Of a DNA stretch of 40,934 nucleotides, positions 15,675-23,277 are shown in pieces. The stretch is from the NCBI GenBank assembly GCA_030431935.1, contig JAUIIC010000008.1:1-40934 (forward strand), written 5' to 3'. Position numbers and translations under genes: made by a program. Each line of letters begins with the position of its first letter. Position 1 is the first letter of the stretch. The notes under the pieces were generated by a model. That model was not told the DNA's origin, did no database searches, and was given only the letters and a program-made list of their open reading frames with translations. The stretch is from Alphaproteobacteria bacterium. Lineage in GTDB: Bacteria > Pseudomonadota > Alphaproteobacteria > Rhodobacterales > Rhodobacteraceae.

Positions 15675-16792
15675 GCGGCTATTTCCTCTACCACTCGATC
15701 GGCCTCTATCCCGGCAAGTCCGACGACATGGCCGCCGCCTTCGCCCGCTTCTCGGCCGCCTGGGCGCAGGACGACGACGCCCAGTGGCCCACGGTGCTGG
15801 CAGAGCGCGAGCGCTACCTCGCTCTCTGGCGCAACCTCATCGGCGCGCCCGAAGGCAGCCTGACCAGCGCCGAGAACGTCACCACCGCGCTTTATTCGGT
15901 GATCGGCGCGCTGCCGCCCGACCGCCTGCGCGGCAAGCGCATCCTCACCGGCGCCGATTGCTTCCCCTCGCTGCATTTCCTGCTCGCGGGCCTGCAGGAC
16001 CGCCTCGGCTTCACGCTGGACACCGTGCCGCTCCACCCCGGCGAGACCTGGGTGCGCGAGGAGGACATGATCGCCGCCTGGGGCCCGGACGTGGGCCTGG
16101 CGCTCCTGACCTTCGTCACCTCGACGGCCAGCCACCGCGCCGACCTCGGCGCGCTCTGCGACCACGCGCGCGCCATGGGCAGCCTGACGGTCCTCGACCT
16201 GACGCAGGGCATCGGCATCCTGCCCTTCGACCTGGCGGACTGCCGGCCCGACATCGCCGTCTCGACCACGCTCAAATGGCTGTGCGGCACGCCGGGCGCG
16301 GGGATGCTCTACATGGACCCCGCGCTCATCGCCGAGTGCCGCCCGGAACTGCGCGGCTGGTTCTCGCAGCCCAACCCGTTCAACTGGGACCTCGACGCCT
16401 TCGCCTATGCCGCCGACGCCCGCCGCTTCGACCACGGGACGCCCTCGGTGCTGGCCTGCGTCGGATCGGTCCCTGCGCTGGAATGGCACGCCGGGCAGGA
16501 CGCCGCCGCGCTGCTGGCGCACACCCGCGGCCTGCACGCGCAGATCCTCGCAGAGGCCCCGCGCCTCGGCCTTGTCAGCGCCAGCCCCGCCGATCCCGCC
16601 CGCCGCGGCGGCAGCGTCATGCTGCGCCTGCCCGATGGCGCAGACCCGCAGGCGCTGGTGGCCCGCCTGCGCGCGCAGCGCCTGCACACCGACGCGCGCG
16701 GCCCGGTTATCCGCCTCTCGCCGGGCATCCTGACCACGCCCGCCGATGTCGACCGCCTCTTCGCCGCGCTCAGGGCCGAACTGGCGGCCTGA
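15671..16792 (+). CDS. Kynureninase-like class V PLP enzyme
   Basis: This 373-residue fold-type I PLP enzyme has its cofactor lysine at Lys202 (STTLKWLCGTPG). The closing segments GWFSQPNPF and ADARRFDHGTPS resemble kynureninase, which cleaves kynurenine to anthranilate and alanine. It is shorter than typical kynureninases (about 400-420 residues), and the N-terminal segment is only loosely similar, so a related C-C or C-S lyase is possible. A kynureninase here would link the tryptophan dioxygenase at 35495-36316 to the anthranilate-CoA genes. The ATG overlaps the VOC-cupin stop, which is not a usual kynureninase neighbour and argues for caution. Confidence 0.7.
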   Translation: MSGYFLYHSIGLYPGKSDDMAAAFARFSAAWAQDDDAQWPTVLAERERYLALWRNLIGAPEGSLTSAENVTTALYSVIGALPPDRLRGKRILTGADCFPSLHFLLAGLQDRLGFTLDTVPLHPGETWVREEDMIAAWGPDVGLALLTFVTSTASHRADLGALCDHARAMGSLTVLDLTQGIGILPFDLADCRPDIAVSTTLKWLCGTPGAGMLYMDPALIAECRPELRGWFSQPNPFNWDLDAFAYAADARRFDHGTPSVLACVGSVPALEWHAGQDAAALLAHTRGLHAQILAEAPRLGLVSASPADPARRGGSVMLRLPDGADPQALVARLRAQRLHTDARGPVIRLSPGILTTPADVDRLFAALRAELAA

Positions 16793-16798
16793 CCCCGG

Positions 16799-16820
16799 CT
16801 TCTTCTGTTCACAAATACTC
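16799..16820 (-). repeat. Dispersed GTATTT-N2-GAACAGAAGAAG element, copy 1
   Basis: Read on the minus strand this is GA-GTATTT-GT-GAACAGAAGAAG. It follows two GC-rich hairpins downstream of the aminotransferase gene at 16900-18063. Two other copies, at 29645-29666 and 37469-37490, stand in the same order after a hairpin. Confidence 0.75.
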
Positions 16821-16835
16821 TCGCCGAAGGCATGG

Positions 16836-16892
16836 CGCGCCGGGGCTCGATGCCCCGGCGCGGCATTCTCCGGGCGCCGCCGCAGGCGGCGC
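16836..16892. terminator. Double hairpin between convergent genes
   Basis: Two strong stems lie in the 107-bp gap between convergent stops: an 11-bp perfect stem with a 5-nt loop (CGCGCCGGGGC at 16836-16846 with 16852-16862) and an 8-bp stem with a 3-nt loop (16874-16881 with 16885-16892). There is no long T run; on the minus strand GTATTT follows the hairpins. A bidirectional terminator is the likely role. Confidence 0.65.
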
Positions 16893-16899
16893 AATCCCG

Positions 16900-18063
16900 T
16901 CAGAGGGCGTTGAAGAACCGGCTCATCCGGTCCATCGCCACGTCCAGCCGCTCCAGCGTCTGCGACCCGAAGCAGACCCGCACATGCCCCTCGCCCTCGG
17001 GGCCATAGAAGCTGCCCGCCTCCAGCACCACGCCCGCCTCGTCCAGCAGGCGGTCGCAGGCCTCCTGCGAGGTCAGCCCGGTGCCGGTGATGTCCGCCCA
17101 GGCATAGATCGTGCCCTCGGGCGCGGGGCAGCGCACGCCGGGCATCTGGTTCATCCGCGACACCACCAGGTCGCGGCGCTGCCGGTCCTCGTCCACCAGC
17201 CGCGCCAGCACCTCCTCGGGCCCGGTCAGCGCCGCCACCCCGCCATGCTGGATGAAGGTGTTCACATGGGTCACCTCGCTCGTGGTGATCTTCATCAGCC
17301 CCGGCACCAGGCTCGCATCGGCGTGGATCCAGCCCAGCCGCCAGCCGTCCATCGCGTAGGCCTTGGTGAAGGCCGAGAGCGTCAGCGTCCGCCCGCGCAT
17401 CCCCGGCAGCGTGGCGATCGAGACATGCGGCACCCCGTCGAAGGTGATCTGGTGATAGACCTCGTCGGCGACCACCATCAGGTCATGCGCCACGGCCAGC
17501 TCCGCCAGCCCCTCCAGTTCCGCCCGCGAATAGACCCGCCCGGTGGGGTTGCAGGGGTTCACCAGCACGATCATCCGCGTTCGGTCGGTGATCCTGGGCG
17601 CGATCAGCGCGGGGTCGATGGAAAACCCGTTCGCCGCATCCAGCGGCGCCAGCACCGGCACCGCGCCGCACAGTTCGATCTTGCCGATATGCTGGGGATA
17701 ATAGGGGCTTAGCAGGATCACCTCGTCCCCGGGATCGAGGAAGGCCAGGAAGGAGGCGAAACTGGCCTGCGTCAGCCCGTTCGTCACCACGATCTCGCCC
17801 GGCTCCGCATCGATGCCGTTGTCGCGCTTCAGCTTGGCGGCGATGGCGCCACGCAGTTCTGGAATGCCCTGCAGGTCCGAGTAATGCACGTGGCCTGCGT
17901 TCAGGGCCGCGATCGTGGCGTCCTTGATGTGGCGCGGGGTGTCTTCCACCGGCATCCCCAGCTCCAGGTGGATCAGGTCACCTTCGCGGCCCAGGGCCTT
18001 GGCGAACATGCCGAAATTCTTCTTCGACGTCTCGGTGATGCGCTTGGCGAAACGGGGGGGCAT
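16900..18063 (-). CDS. PLP-dependent class I aminotransferase
   Basis: This 387-residue aspartate/aromatic-type aminotransferase has its PLP lysine at Lys234 (LSAFTKAYAMDGWRLGW), Asn172 in NPCNPTG, and Asp200 and Tyr203 in ADEVYHQ. The substrate is not visible. It is the last gene of an amino-acid ABC importer operon, 7 bp after the permease stop, so it probably transaminates the imported amino acid. Tryptophan to indolepyruvate would fit the theme but is speculation. I use ATG 18063, with GAGG 5 bp upstream; a GTG at 18069 adds two residues. Confidence 0.87.
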   Translation of the reverse strand: MPPRFAKRITETSKKNFGMFAKALGREGDLIHLELGMPVEDTPRHIKDATIAALNAGHVHYSDLQGIPELRGAIAAKLKRDNGIDAEPGEIVVTNGLTQASFASFLAFLDPGDEVILLSPYYPQHIGKIELCGAVPVLAPLDAANGFSIDPALIAPRITDRTRMIVLVNPCNPTGRVYSRAELEGLAELAVAHDLMVVADEVYHQITFDGVPHVSIATLPGMRGRTLTLSAFTKAYAMDGWRLGWIHADASLVPGLMKITTSEVTHVNTFIQHGGVAALTGPEEVLARLVDEDRQRRDLVVSRMNQMPGVRCPAPEGTIYAWADITGTGLTSQEACDRLLDEAGVVLEAGSFYGPEGEGHVRVCFGSQTLERLDVAMDRMSRFFNAL

Positions 18064-18070
18064 GGGCACC

Positions 18071-18736
18071 TCAGGGCTGGCGGAAGCGGTTTTCGAGATA
18101 GCTGACCAGCCGGACGGCGGGCAAGAGCACGATCAGGTACATGATCGCCGCCGCGATCAGCGGAGAGGGGTTGGCGGTCAGCGCCTGCGCGTCGGTGGCC
18201 TGTTTCAGCAGGTCGGGCATCGCCACCACCGAGGCCAGCGAGGTGTCCTTGGCGATGGCCACCGAATTGGACGTGTGCGGCGGAATCGCGATCCGCAGCG
18301 CCTGCGGCAGGATCACCTTCCAGATCGTCACGCGAAAGGGCAGGCCAAGCGCGTCCGCGGCCTCGACCTGGCCCTTGGGGATGGCCTGGATGCCGGCGCG
18401 GAAGACCTCGGCGGTGAAGGCGGAAAAGACAAGCCCCAGCCCCAGCGCGGCGGCGGCGAAACTGTCCAGCCGGATGCCCACGAAGGGCAGGGCGTAGTAG
18501 ATCAGGACCAGCAGCACCAGGATCGGGATGGCGCGGAACAGGTCGGTATAGGCGATCGCCAGCCAGCGCAGCGGCCATGAGGCATAGAGCCGGACAAGGC
18601 ACACGATCACGCCGGCGATTCCGCCAAGCACGATCGTCGTCAGCGCCAGCGCCACGGTGTTCCAGATACCCTTGACCAGCATCGGCCAGATCCGGACGAT
18701 CACGTCCCAGTTCAGGAAAGTGTCTGCGAAACTCAT
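18071..18736 (-). CDS. Amino-acid ABC transporter permease (HisM/GlnP type)
   Basis: The product is a 221-residue inner-membrane permease of the polar/amino-acid uptake family. It has several hydrophobic segments (for example 25-45, 65-85, 190-210) and the cytoplasmic EAA loop (EAADALGLPFRVTIWKVILP) that contacts the ATPase. It sits between the binding protein and an aminotransferase. Such importers usually have two permeases and one ATPase; here there is only one permease and no ATPase in the operon. The ATPase may be encoded elsewhere or shared with another system. Confidence 0.9.
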   Translation of the reverse strand: MSFADTFLNWDVIVRIWPMLVKGIWNTVALALTTIVLGGIAGVIVCLVRLYASWPLRWLAIAYTDLFRAIPILVLLVLIYYALPFVGIRLDSFAAAALGLGLVFSAFTAEVFRAGIQAIPKGQVEAADALGLPFRVTIWKVILPQALRIAIPPHTSNSVAIAKDTSLASVVAMPDLLKQATDAQALTANPSPLIAAAIMYLIVLLPAVRLVSYLENRFRQP

Positions 18737-18758
18737 TGCGCGGGCGCTCCTGTGGACC

Positions 18759-18784
18759 GGGCGGCGACATGAAGATCGCCGCCC
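18759..18784 (-). other. Intercistronic hairpin between binding protein and permease
   Basis: A perfect 9-bp stem (GGGCGGCGA at 18759-18767 with 18776-18784) and an 8-nt loop fill much of the 68-bp gap. No T run follows. Such structures often protect the upstream binding-protein mRNA and let it be made in excess over the permease. Confidence 0.7.
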
Positions 18785-18804
18785 AAGCCTTTGATATCAG
18801 AATG

Positions 18805-19584
18805 TCACTGGGCCTGAGGGATCGGCAGGACGGTGATCGTGGAAGAGCCTTCGGTCGGCTCGCCGCCGATCCACTCGGCATAAAGCGCGGCCATCGTGCC
18901 GTCCTCCTTCATGGCCGAGATCGCGTCGTTCACCTTCTCCAGCAGGGGCGAGCCCTTGGGCATCATGATCGCGTACTGCTCGCCGGTGCGGATGCGTTCG
19001 GCGATCTTCAGGTCGGTCATCTGCTGCGCGGCAAAGGCCACGCCCAGGTAATCCGACACGCCCGCGGTGACGCGCCCGTTCACGATGTCCAGCAGCAGGC
19101 CCTGCTGCGTGGGATAGCTCTTGTACTCGCCAAAGCCGTATTGCGCGGTGTTCTCCTGGATCCAGGTCTCGCCGGTCGAGGCCGCCAGCCCGCCGACGGT
19201 CGCGCCCGAAAGCTCGGCCAGCGTTTCGGGGCCGGACTGGTTGGTCACCATGACCAGCGCGCTGTCATAGTAGGGCTGGGTGAAGGCCTGGTTCTGCAGC
19301 CGTTCGTTCGTGATGGTGATCGAGCTGATCGCCGCGTCGATCCGGCCCGAGGACGTGGCCGCGAAAAGCGCCTGGAAGCCAAGATCCTGGATCTCGATCT
19401 CCATGCCCAGACGTTCGGCGACGCCGCGGATCACTTCGACCTCGAAGCCCTCGAACTCGGACTGTTCGTTCTTGAACTCCCAGGGCGGGTTCGACGGGTA
19501 GGCGCCCACGCGGAGCGTCTCGGCGCCCGCGGTGGTGGCAAGGCCGGCTGCCAGGGCAAGACCGGCGAGGAAGTTGAATTTCAT
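18805..19584 (-). CDS. Amino-acid ABC transporter periplasmic binding protein
   Basis: This 259-residue family 3 solute-binding protein has a Sec signal peptide with cleavage expected near residue 21 (TTAGA/ETLRV). The mature start VGAYPSNPPWEFKNE and the central SGRIDAAISSITITNER and SGATVGGLAASTGET are typical of proteins that bind amino acids through a conserved Arg and Asp. The ligand cannot be read from the sequence. It is the first gene of the three-gene operon, with GAGGAGA ahead of its ATG, and a hairpin separates it from the permease. Confidence 0.92.
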   Translation of the reverse strand: MKFNFLAGLALAAGLATTAGAETLRVGAYPSNPPWEFKNEQSEFEGFEVEVIRGVAERLGMEIEIQDLGFQALFAATSSGRIDAAISSITITNERLQNQAFTQPYYDSALVMVTNQSGPETLAELSGATVGGLAASTGETWIQENTAQYGFGEYKSYPTQQGLLLDIVNGRVTAGVSDYLGVAFAAQQMTDLKIAERIRTGEQYAIMMPKGSPLLEKVNDAISAMKEDGTMAALYAEWIGGEPTEGSSTITVLPIPQAQ

Positions 19585-19641
19585 GGTGTTTCTCCTCTGT
19601 GAATGGATTGCGCGGGGTCGTCCCCGTTCTTGGTATTGTCA

Positions 19642-19658
19642 GCTTGACGCCGCTTGAC
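19642..19658. repeat. Direct repeat in the amino-acid importer promoter region
   Basis: GCTTGAC occurs at 19642-19648 and 19652-19658, spaced exactly 10 bp, one helical turn. The stretch TGCGGTGC also occurs twice nearby, at 19661-19668 and 19677-19684. They lie in the 103-bp gap that must hold the promoter of the binding-protein gene, so an activator or repressor site is possible. I see no convincing -10/-35 pair. Confidence 0.35.
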
Positions 19659-19687
19659 GGTGCGGTGCAATCCCTTGCGGTGCCAAT

Positions 19688-20509
19688 TCATCCGGAAACC
19701 GCCAGCCATGTCTCGTCGATCTCCGGCAGCGGGATCGCGTCGCGCAGGGTTCGCGTGTAGGGGTGCGCCGGCACCTCGAAGATCGCCGCCGTCTCGCCCT
19801 GTTCCACGATCTCGCCGCCCTGCAGGACGATTACATGCGAACACAGCCGCCGGATCACCGACAGGTCGTGGCTGATGAAGGCCATGGTCAGCCCCATCTC
19901 GGCCACCAGCCGCTCCAGCAGCGTGATGATCTGCGCCTGGGTCGAGACATCCAGCCCCGAGACGATCTCGTCGGCCACGATGAAGCGCGGGGCCAGCGCG
20001 ATGGCCCGCGCGATGCCCACGCGCTGGCGCTGGCCGCCCGACAGTTGATGCGGGTAGCGGGCCGCCGCCGTCGTGGGCAGCTGCGCATGGCGCAGCGCAT
20101 CGCTCACCCTTGTCTCAAGATCATCCGTCAACCCGTTGACCTGCAAGGGCCCCCGGATGATCCGCCCGATCCGGTGGCGCGGGTTCAGCGAGGACATCGG
20201 GTCCTGGAAGATCATCTGCAGGTCGCGCCGCAGCCGGGCCAGCCCAAGCCCCTCCAGCCCTGCGATATCCTGCCCGTCGAACAGGATCTCGCCCGCCGTG
20301 GGCCGGTAAAGCCGCACGAGGCAGCGCCCCAGCGTCGACTTGCCCGATCCGCTTTCGCCCACGATCCCGGTGATCGTCCCGCGCGGAATGGCGAAATCCA
20401 GCCCCTTCAGAATCTCGATCCGGGGCGGCGCCCCGAACAGCGGTTTCGCGTTCAGGTCCGGCAGGCTCAGCCGCAGGCCGCGCACCTCGATCAGCGGGTC
20501 AGGCGGCAT
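19688..20509 (-). CDS. Dipeptide/oligopeptide-type ABC transporter ATPase (second, DppF-like)
   Basis: This 273-residue ATPase has Walker A GESGSGKS at 51-58, the Q loop (QMIFQDPMSSLNPR), the signature LSGGQRQRVG and Walker B FIVADEIVSGLD followed by the switch His in FISHDLSV. Pairs of such ATPases drive uptake of peptides, nickel or other small molecules through DppBC-type permeases. It is last in a five-gene minus-strand operon and overlaps the preceding ATPase gene by 11 bp when started at ATG 20509; longer starts add a Pro-rich leader. Walker B reads ADEIVSGLD where most relatives have ADEPVSALD. Confidence 0.9.
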   Translation of the reverse strand: MPPDPLIEVRGLRLSLPDLNAKPLFGAPPRIEILKGLDFAIPRGTITGIVGESGSGKSTLGRCLVRLYRPTAGEILFDGQDIAGLEGLGLARLRRDLQMIFQDPMSSLNPRHRIGRIIRGPLQVNGLTDDLETRVSDALRHAQLPTTAAARYPHQLSGGQRQRVGIARAIALAPRFIVADEIVSGLDVSTQAQIITLLERLVAEMGLTMAFISHDLSVIRRLCSHVIVLQGGEIVEQGETAAIFEVPAHPYTRTLRDAIPLPEIDETWLAVSG

Positions 20510-21386
20510 GTCCGGCCCCCCACGCGGCATCGTCGGCGGCGATCTCGGCATCGAGCGCCTCTGTCACCTCTGCGGGCACCGGCAAAAGCGACTCTTCCGG
20601 ACGGTCGAAGCGCGGCGTCGCGGCGATCAGCGCCTCGGCATAGGGATGCGTCGCCGCGCCCGAGAACAGCGCCCGCGCGCTGCCCGTGTGCATCACCTTT
20701 CCCGCGTAAAGCACCGATACATTTTGGCAAATCTTGGCCACGACCCCCATGTCATGGGTCACGAACAGCATCGCCGTGTGATGCCGGTCCTGCATCTCGG
20801 CGATCAGGCGCAAGATCTGCTTCTGCACCGTCACGTCCAGCGCCGTCGTCGGCTCGTCCGCGATGATGAGCTCTGGCTCGGCGGCGAATGCGGCGGCGAT
20901 CAGAACGCGCTGGCGCATTCCCCCCGACAATTCGTGCGGATAGGCGCGCAGCACCCGCTCGGGCTCGCGGATATGGACCTCGTCCAGCATCTCGCGGGCC
21001 CGCGTGGTCGCCCGGCCCGCGTCCCAGCCCAGCGTGCGGATCAGCCGGTCGGTGATCTGCCCGCCGATCCGCCGACAGGGGTTCAGCGCCGTCAGCGGGT
21101 CCTGCGGGATGATCGCCGTCTTCGCCCCGATCAGCCGCCGCCGCGCCGCGGGCCGCATCGCCAGAAGGTCGGCGCCATCCAGCCGGATCGCGCCCGCCGT
21201 CACCTCGACCGCGCGCGGCAGCAGCCCGGCAATCGCCTTGCCGATCATGGACTTGCCCGCGCCGCTTTCACCGACCAGCCCGTGCACCTCCTGCCGCTCA
21301 ACCGACAGGGACACGTCGCGCAACAGCCGCGGTCCCCCGCGCGCCAGCCGCACCGTCAGCCCCTCGATCTCCAGGAACGCGCTCAT
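20499..21386 (-). CDS. Dipeptide/oligopeptide-type ABC transporter ATPase (first, DppD-like)
   Basis: The product is a 295-residue ATPase with Walker A GESGAGKS (39-46), the Q loop ([14 protein letters not shown]), the signature [10 protein letters not shown], Walker [13 protein letters not shown] and His in FVTHDMGV. The C-terminal region has the usual HPYAEAL extension of this subfamily, but no clear Cys-rich [4Fe-4S] motif. ATG 21386 overlaps the permease stop by 4 bp, and a longer start at 21533 lies wholly inside that permease gene. It is expected to form a heterodimer with the next gene product at the membrane. Confidence 0.9.
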   Translation of the reverse strand: MSAFLEIEGLTVRLARGGPRLLRDVSLSVERQEVHGLVGESGAGKSMIGKAIAGLLPRAVEVTAGAIRLDGADLLAMRPAARRRLIGAKTAIIPQDPLTALNPCRRIGGQITDRLIRTLGWDAGRATTRAREMLDEVHIREPERVLRAYPHELSGGMRQRVLIAAAFAAEPELIIADEPTTALDVTVQKQILRLIAEMQDRHHTAMLFVTHDMGVVAKICQNVSVLYAGKVMHTGSARALFSGAATHPYAEALIAATPRFDRPEESLLPVPAEVTEALDAEIAADDAAWGAGHAA

Positions 21387-22210
21387 CTCAACACCGGGTC
21401 GAAGCGGTCCTTCATGCCCTCGCCGAACTGGCTGAAGCTGAGGACCGTCAGGAACAGGAAGATCATGGGCACGACCAGCACCCACGGCGCGAAATGGATC
21501 TGCGTGCGGCCCTCGGCGATCATGCCGCCCCATGTCGGGTCGTCGGTCGGGATCGACAGGTTCACGAAACTCAGGATCGCCTCGACGATGACCGCGATGC
21601 CCATTTCCAGCGACAGGAGCACCCCGATGGTGGGCAGCACGTTCGGCAGCACCTCCTTCACCAGCGTGCCGAAGCGCGACCGCCCGTAGACCAGCGCACT
21701 TTCGACGTATTCCATCCGCGCCTGCTGCATTGTCTCGGCCCGCACCACCCGGCAGAACCGCGTCCAGTCGATCACGGCAATGGCGATGATGACCGAATGC
21801 AGCCCCGTGCCCAGCACCGCCACCAGCAGGATCGCGAACAGGACCGGCGGAAAGCTCATCCAGATGTCGACGATGCGCGAGATCACCGTGTCCACCCAGC
21901 CCCGGTAGTATCCCGCCAGAAGGCCCAGCGTGGTGCCGATCAGGCAGGCCGCGCCCCCCGCCAGCACCGCCACGATCAGCGCGATGCGCGCGCCATAAAT
22001 CACCCGCGACAGCACGTCCCGCCCCAGGCTGTCAGTGCCCAGAAGGTAGCCCGGCTCTGCCCCGTCGATCCAGGCGGGCGGCAGGCGCTCCAGGAACAGG
22101 TCCTGCGCCAGCGGGTCCTGCGGCGCGATGAGCGGCGCGAAGACCGCCATCATCACCAGCGCCCCCAGCCAGCCCCCCGCCAGCCACAGCCGAAGCGATG
22201 CCCTATCCAT
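21383..22210 (-). CDS. Dipeptide-type ABC transporter permease (DppC-like)
   Basis: This inner-membrane permease has 275 residues: one N-terminal helix (LAGGWLGALVMMAVFAPLIA), a periplasmic loop with LLGTDSLGRDVLSRVIYG typical of DppC/OppC, and five further helices. The ATPase-contact loop is ESALVYGRSRFGTLVKEVLP. It forms the transmembrane channel with the DppB-like protein, whose gene overlaps it by 8 bp. No substrate is implied by the sequence. Confidence 0.92.
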   Translation of the reverse strand: MDRASLRLWLAGGWLGALVMMAVFAPLIAPQDPLAQDLFLERLPPAWIDGAEPGYLLGTDSLGRDVLSRVIYGARIALIVAVLAGGAACLIGTTLGLLAGYYRGWVDTVISRIVDIWMSFPPVLFAILLVAVLGTGLHSVIIAIAVIDWTRFCRVVRAETMQQARMEYVESALVYGRSRFGTLVKEVLPNVLPTIGVLLSLEMGIAVIVEAILSFVNLSIPTDDPTWGGMIAEGRTQIHFAPWVLVVPMIFLFLTVLSFSQFGEGMKDRFDPVLR

Positions 22211-23210
22211 GCCGCAGCCTCGGGTTCAGGACCGCATAGGCCAGGTCCACCGCCAGGTTGATCGCGATGAACAGGACCGAGAACAGCAGCACGATCCCCT
22301 GGATCAGCGGCAGGTCGCGGTTGATGACCGCATCTATGGCGAGGTTCCCAAGCCCCTGGTAGGAAAAGAGCTTCTCCACGATCACCGTGCCGCCGATCAG
22401 GAAGGTGAACTGCACCCCCACCAGCGTCAGCGTGGGCAGGACCGCGTTGCGCAGCGCCTCGCGAAAGATCACGGCGACCTCGGAAAACCCCTTGGCCTTG
22501 GCCAGCATGACGTAGTCGAGGTGCATCACCTCCTTCAGCGACTGCTTCAGCACCTGCGCAATGATCGCCGACAGGGGCAGCGCCAGCGCCAGCGCGGGCA
22601 GCGTCATGTGCCGCAACAGGTCCGCGATCACCGCCCCGTCAAAGCGGATCAGCGCCTCGATCAGCAGGAAATTCGTCAGGTAGTCCGGATCGAGCTGCGG
22701 CGAGATCCGCCCCGACACCGGAAAGAGCGGGATCACCACGCCAAGCACCAGGATGAAGATCAGGCCCCACAGGAAATCGGGTATCGACAGCGTCATGCCG
22801 TTCCACAGGTCGATCGCCGTTTCCGTCCGCCGCGCCCGGCGCAGCGTGCCGATGACCGCGAGCGCGCCCCCCAGCGCCACCGCCATCACCAGCGCCAGCG
22901 TCGCCAGTTCCAGCGTCGCGGGCAGCCGCCCCAGAACGATCTGCAATACGTCCTGCCGCAGCGAGATCGACGTGCCGAAATCGCCCAGCAGGATGCCGCC
23001 CACCCAGATCCAGAATTGCTGGAAGATCGACTTGTCGAGACCGTAAAGCGCGCGCAGGCGGTCGATGTCCTCCTGCGTCGCGCCCGGCGGCAACATCATC
23101 GCGATGGGGTCGCCCGGCGCCACGCGGATCACCACGAACACCACCACGGCAACACCGAACAGCGTGACCAGCGTCGTCAACAGGCGGGAAAGCGCGGCGA
23201 GCGCGGTCAT
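22203..23210 (-). CDS. Dipeptide-type ABC transporter permease (DppB-like)
   Basis: This 335-residue permease starts with the family pattern of one helix and APGDPIAMMLPPGATQEDID, followed by GDFGTSISLRQDV and five more membrane segments. The EAA-type loop VMLAKAKGFSEVAVIFREAL should contact the ATPases, and the C-terminus has the usual ALNPRLRHG. It follows the binding-protein gene after a 67-bp gap with a strong hairpin, and starts the overlapping permease-ATPase run. Confidence 0.92.
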   Translation of the reverse strand: MTALAALSRLLTTLVTLFGVAVVVFVVIRVAPGDPIAMMLPPGATQEDIDRLRALYGLDKSIFQQFWIWVGGILLGDFGTSISLRQDVLQIVLGRLPATLELATLALVMAVALGGALAVIGTLRRARRTETAIDLWNGMTLSIPDFLWGLIFILVLGVVIPLFPVSGRISPQLDPDYLTNFLLIEALIRFDGAVIADLLRHMTLPALALALPLSAIIAQVLKQSLKEVMHLDYVMLAKAKGFSEVAVIFREALRNAVLPTLTLVGVQFTFLIGGTVIVEKLFSYQGLGNLAIDAVINRDLPLIQGIVLLFSVLFIAINLAVDLAYAVLNPRLRHG

Positions 23211-23244
23211 CTCGGGCAGGGCCTCGCGGGTCGTGAGGGCAGGG

Positions 23245-23264
23245 GGCGGGCCCGGGGGCCCGCC
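23245..23264 (-). other. Intercistronic hairpin between binding protein and permease
   Basis: A perfect 9-bp GC stem (GGCGGGCCC at 23245-23253 with 23256-23264) around two bases lies in the gap after the solute-binding-protein gene. There is no T run. Its position matches the hairpin at 18759-18784 in the other importer operon. Confidence 0.7.
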
Positions 23265-23277
23265 GCCGTCGTCGGGA

